DNA of 36,809 nucleotides from Serinicoccus sediminis (GTDB lineage Bacteria > Actinomycetota > Actinomycetes > Actinomycetales > Dermatophilaceae). The position numbers were made by a program, and so were the translations under genes. The notes beneath the pieces were generated by a model, which ran no database searches, was not told the DNA's origin, and worked only from the letters and a program-made list of their open reading frames with translations. This document shows positions 34,233-36,809 of this stretch, one piece after another. Within the stretch, counting starts at the first letter, position 1. Every line of letters starts with the position of its first letter. The stretch covers positions 1-36,809 of the forward strand of contig NZ_SDVA01000024.1 of NCBI RefSeq assembly GCF_004153545.1, in the 5' to 3' direction.

Positions 34233-36149
34233 ATGAGCGACGACGCCACGACGCAGCAGGCCTACCGCGAGCAGGTCGCCTCGAGCCTCTCCGACCCTGC
34301 GGCCTTCTGGGGGCAGGCGGCAGGGGCCATCGACTGGATCCGACGGCCCCGGGAGGTGCTGGACGCCTCGGGCGCCCCGTTCTACCGCTGGTTCCCGGAC
34401 GGGACCCTCAACGTCTGCTACAACGCCCTGGACCGGCACGTGGTGCACGGCCGGGCCGACCAGACAGCGCTCGTGCACGACAGCCCGGTCACCGGCACGC
34501 TGCGCCGCTACACCTACGCCGAGCTGCTCGACCTGGTGGCGCGGTTCGCCGGCGTGCTGCGTGACCTCGGCGTGGGCAAGGGCGACCGGGTCGTCGTCTA
34601 CCTCCCCATGGTGCCCGAGGCGGTCATCACCATGCTGGCCTGCGCGCGCATCGGGGCGGTGCACTCGGTCGTCTTCGGCGGATTCGCGCCCGCCGAGCTG
34701 GCCGCCCGCATCGAGGACGCCCGGCCCACGGTCGTCGTCTCCGCCAGCTGCGGCATCGAGCCGAACCGCGTGGTGCCCTACAAGCCGATGCTCGACGAGG
34801 CCATCGCGCGCTCGGCGCACCAGCCCGACCACTGCGTCATCCTGCAGCGCGAGCAGCTGACCTGCGAGATGGGGGAGCGGGACCTCGACTGGGCCCGGCT
34901 GATGCATCCGGACGCGGTGGCCCCGGCCGCCTGCGTGCCCGTGGAGGCCACGCACCCGCTCTACGTCCTCTACACCTCCGGCACGACCGGGCGCCCCAAG
35001 GGCATCGTCCGGGACAGCGGCGGGTATGCCGTCGCCCTGCGCTGGTCGATGACCCACCTCTACGGGGTGCAGCCGGGGGAGACGTGGCTGTGCGGCTCCG
35101 ACGTCGGCTGGGTGGTCGGACACTCCTACATCGTCTACGCGCCGCTGCTCACCGGGGCCACGACGATCCTCTTCGAGGGCAAGCCAGTCGGCACGCCGGA
35201 CGCCGGGGCCTACTGGCGGATGATCGCCGAGCACCGGGCGGTCGCCGCCTTCACCGCCCCGACGGCGATCCGGGCGATCAAGAAGCAGGACCCGGAGGCG
35301 AGCCTCGTCGGTGACCACGACCTGTCCTCGCTGCGCGCGCTCTTCCTCGCCGGCGAGCGCCTGGACCCGGACACCTGGCGGTGGGCCTCCGAGCACCTCG
35401 GGGTGCCTGTGATCGACAACTGGTGGCAGACCGAGACCGGGTGGCCCATCGCCATCAACCCGGTCGGACCGGACGGTGCCCTCCTCGACATCCGCCCCGG
35501 CAGCCCCGGGCTGCCGACTGCGGGCTACGACGTGCGGGTGCTGGACGAGCGCGGGCAGGAGGTGCCCGCGGGGACCGAGGGGGCGATCTGCCTGCGGCTG
35601 CCGCTGCCGCCGGGCACGCTGCCGACGCTCTGGCAGGACGACGAGCGCTACGTCTCCTCCTACCTGTCCGCCTACGACGGCTACTACCTCTCGGGGGACG
35701 GGGGCTACCTCGACGAGGACGGCTACGTCTTCGTCATGGGCCGCACCGACGACGTCCTCAACGTGGCCGGCCACCGGCTCTCGACCGGTGCGCTGGAGGA
35801 GGCCCTGGCGGGGCACCCCGCGGTCGCCGAGTGCGCCGTCATCGGTGTGGCCGACGACCTCAAGGGGCAGGTGCCACGCGCTCTGGTCGTGCTCAAGTCG
35901 GGCGCGGACCCGGACGCGGCCGGCGAGCGGCAGCTGCAGGAGGAGCTGGTCGCGCGGGTGCGGGCCGAGGTCGGCCCGGTGGCCTCGCTGCGCCGGGTGG
36001 ACGTCGTCGACGCGCTGCCCAAGACCCGCTCGGGCAAGATCCTGCGTCGGACGATGCGGCAGATCGCCGACGGCGACACCCCCATGGTGCCCTCGACGAT
36101 CGAGGACGTCGGCGTCCTCGACGAGCTGCGGCCCGTGCTGCGGGGATAG
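34233..36149 (+). CDS. prpE: Propionyl-CoA synthetase-like acyl-CoA synthetase
   Basis: This ANL-superfamily enzyme makes acyl-CoA from a short-chain acid, ATP and CoA; by length (638 residues) and sequence it is closest to PrpE (propionyl-CoA synthetase) and its acetyl-CoA synthetase relatives. Motifs in order: VVYLPMVPEAVITMLACARIGAVHSVVFGGF; the P-loop YTSGTTGRPKG; the substrate-pocket NWWQTETGWPI; GDGGYLDEDGY; and the C-terminal PKTRSGKILRR with the catalytic, acetylatable lysine. ATG 34233 is six bases after a weak -10-like TGTGAT (34221-34226). A GGTATGCC word at 35023-35030 sits next to the P-loop. Propionate rather than acetate as substrate is inferred, not proven. Confidence 0.88.
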   Translation: MSDDATTQQAYREQVASSLSDPAAFWGQAAGAIDWIRRPREVLDASGAPFYRWFPDGTLNVCYNALDRHVVHGRADQTALVHDSPVTGTLRRYTYAELLDLVARFAGVLRDLGVGKGDRVVVYLPMVPEAVITMLACARIGAVHSVVFGGFAPAELAARIEDARPTVVVSASCGIEPNRVVPYKPMLDEAIARSAHQPDHCVILQREQLTCEMGERDLDWARLMHPDAVAPAACVPVEATHPLYVLYTSGTTGRPKGIVRDSGGYAVALRWSMTHLYGVQPGETWLCGSDVGWVVGHSYIVYAPLLTGATTILFEGKPVGTPDAGAYWRMIAEHRAVAAFTAPTAIRAIKKQDPEASLVGDHDLSSLRALFLAGERLDPDTWRWASEHLGVPVIDNWWQTETGWPIAINPVGPDGALLDIRPGSPGLPTAGYDVRVLDERGQEVPAGTEGAICLRLPLPPGTLPTLWQDDERYVSSYLSAYDGYYLSGDGGYLDEDGYVFVMGRTDDVLNVAGHRLSTGALEEALAGHPAVAECAVIGVADDLKGQVPRALVVLKSGADPDAAGERQLQEELVARVRAEVGPVASLRRVDVVDALPKTRSGKILRRTMRQIADGDTPMVPSTIEDVGVLDELRPVLRG

Positions 36150-36199
36150 CCCGCGCCGTCGCCTGTGGACAACCCGGGCCGGCTGTCGGCCGCGGGGCC

Positions 36200-36205
36200 T
36201 AGCCT
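36200..36205 (+). promoter_or_regulatory. Possible -10 element before the WXG-like pair
   Basis: TAGCCT fits TANNNT and lies 50 bases upstream of ATG 36256. The leader includes GAGGGGG as ribosome binding site at about 36242-36248. Confidence 0.35.
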
Positions 36206-36255
36206 CGGGGGTAGTCGGGTGACCGTGCCCGGCGGGACACCGAGGGGGTGCACGC

Positions 36256-36576
36256 ATGGGGTATGCCGTGCGCGTGGACGGCGACCACCTGGACGTCGCG
36301 GCCGGGGAGCTGACGGGTGCCGCCGAGGCGCTGGAGGGCGCCGCCGAGGGGGTCGCCCGGGCGCTGGGCGCGGTCGCCGCCGGCGGCGGGGGCGGTCTGC
36401 TGGCCGGAGCGGCGCAGGACGCCGCCTGGCGGTGGCGCAGGGGCCTGCGCCAGGTCGCCGCTCACGGGAGGACGCTCTCCGTCGCGCTGTCGGAGGCCCG
36501 CTCCGACTACGTCGAGGTGGAGCGGCTGCTCACCGGTGGGTGGGCGAGGGGCCCCCGGACGGGGCTGGTGCCGTGA
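36256..36576 (+). CDS. Small helical protein, possible type VII secretion partner
   Basis: The 106-residue protein has an N-terminal beta-like start (MGYAVRVDGDHLDVAAGEL) followed by two long alanine-rich helices separated by a glycine run (about residues 52-60), then WRWRRGLRQVAAHGRTLSVALSEARSDYVEVE. Size and helix-turn-helix plan match WXG100-like or ESX-type substrate partners, and the initial residues resemble those of actinobacterial type VII targets. There is no true WxG at the turn, so this is a structural suggestion only. The stop overlaps the next start (GTGA), so the two proteins are made together. The start covers a GGTATGCC word (36260-36267). Confidence 0.6.
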   Translation: MGYAVRVDGDHLDVAAGELTGAAEALEGAAEGVARALGAVAAGGGGGLLAGAAQDAAWRWRRGLRQVAAHGRTLSVALSEARSDYVEVERLLTGGWARGPRTGLVP

Positions 36577-36809
36577 GCGGCACCGTCCTGGCGACCCTGC
36601 CCGAGGAGATGGAGCAGGCCGCCCGTCTGCTGCGCGAGGCGGGCGTGCAGATCGAGGCAGCCGCGGACCGGGTGCTGCGCAGCGCCCCCGACCCCTCGGG
36701 GTGGTCCGGGCTGGCCGCGCTGCAGGCCACCGCGCGGGTGGTGGCCGTGCAGCGGCTCGCCCGCGCCGCGGCGGCCCCGCCCCGGGAGGCGGCCGCGGCC
36801 GTGCAGGAG
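36573..36809 (+). CDS. WXG100-like helical protein (3' end outside window)
   Basis: The reading frame begins at GTG 36573, overlapping the previous stop, and is still open at the window edge after 79 codons. The visible part is helix (LPEEMEQAARLLREAGVQIEAAADRVL), then a turn with a W-x-G (SGWSGLAALQ), then a second helix (RVVAVQRLARAA). This fits the WXG100 plan. It could be a small ESX-like protein or the start of a larger type VII substrate such as a polymorphic toxin; the sequence needed to decide is beyond the window. Confidence 0.6.
   Translation, partial: MSGTVLATLPEEMEQAARLLREAGVQIEAAADRVLRSAPDPSGWSGLAALQATARVVAVQRLARAAAAPPREAAAAVQE

Overview
The window is a gene-dense, very GC-rich chromosome segment (clearly above 70% GC by eye) from an actinobacterium. 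Gene order (smc-ftsY-ffh, rpsP-khpA-rimM-trmD, rplS-lepB-rnhB-DUF2469-yraN-comM-dprA, rpsB-tsf-pyrH-frr-cdsA-rlmN), a RamB-type regulator next to the glyoxylate genes, leaderless promoters and alanine/arginine-rich proteins all point to Actinomycetota. The Micrococcales, perhaps near Ornithinimicrobium, Serinicoccus or Janibacter, are my best guess; this is inference from style, not a database match. I see no rRNA, tRNA, CRISPR array, insertion sequence or prophage.

Layout. 1-5298: end of smc, two small genes of unknown role, ftsY and ffh (chromosome condensation and signal-recognition targeting). 5350-14437: an island of metabolic genes between ffh and rpsP, with an intracellular protealysin-like M4 peptidase, a Mug-type uracil-DNA glycosylase, an unknown protein, a GNAT acetyltransferase, an amidohydrolase, and the glyoxylate shunt pair aceA-aceB divergent from a RamB-like regulator. 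14570-16645: rpsP, khpA, rimM, trmD (30S maturation and tRNA methylation). 16701-17579: serB, convergent. 17869-23982: rplS, lepB, rnhB, DUF2469, yraN, comM, dprA and an M23 peptidase, most of them overlapping by one to four bases. 24028-26179: aminotransferase and xerC on the minus strand. 26439-32856: rpsB, tsf, a Nudix-derived regulator, pyrH, frr, cdsA, rlmN. 32911-34116: a LOG-family protein on the minus strand. 34233-36149: a PrpE-like acyl-CoA synthetase. 36256-36809: two small helical proteins resembling type VII secretion (WXG100-like) substrates; the second is cut by the window edge.

How the genes work together. Most of the window is growth machinery: ribosomal proteins and their maturation factors, translation elongation and recycling, protein export (FtsY, Ffh, LepB), phospholipid precursor synthesis (CdsA), UMP phosphorylation, and DNA processing (RNase HII, DprA, ComM, XerC). 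The aceA-aceB-ramB trio supplies acetate and fatty-acid growth, and PrpE could feed propionyl-CoA.

The strongest unexplained signal is a short DNA word, GGTATGCC (consensus GGGTATGCCGT), present 19 times on both strands in all three reading frames. It accounts for most of the otherwise very rare TAT and ATA codons I could find. Other notable structures are a five-copy 22-bp tandem array at 1700-1801, a roughly 28-bp hairpin that buries both stop codons of the convergent genes trmD and serB, and a recurring leaderless promoter layout with the -10 hexamer six to eight bases before the start codon.
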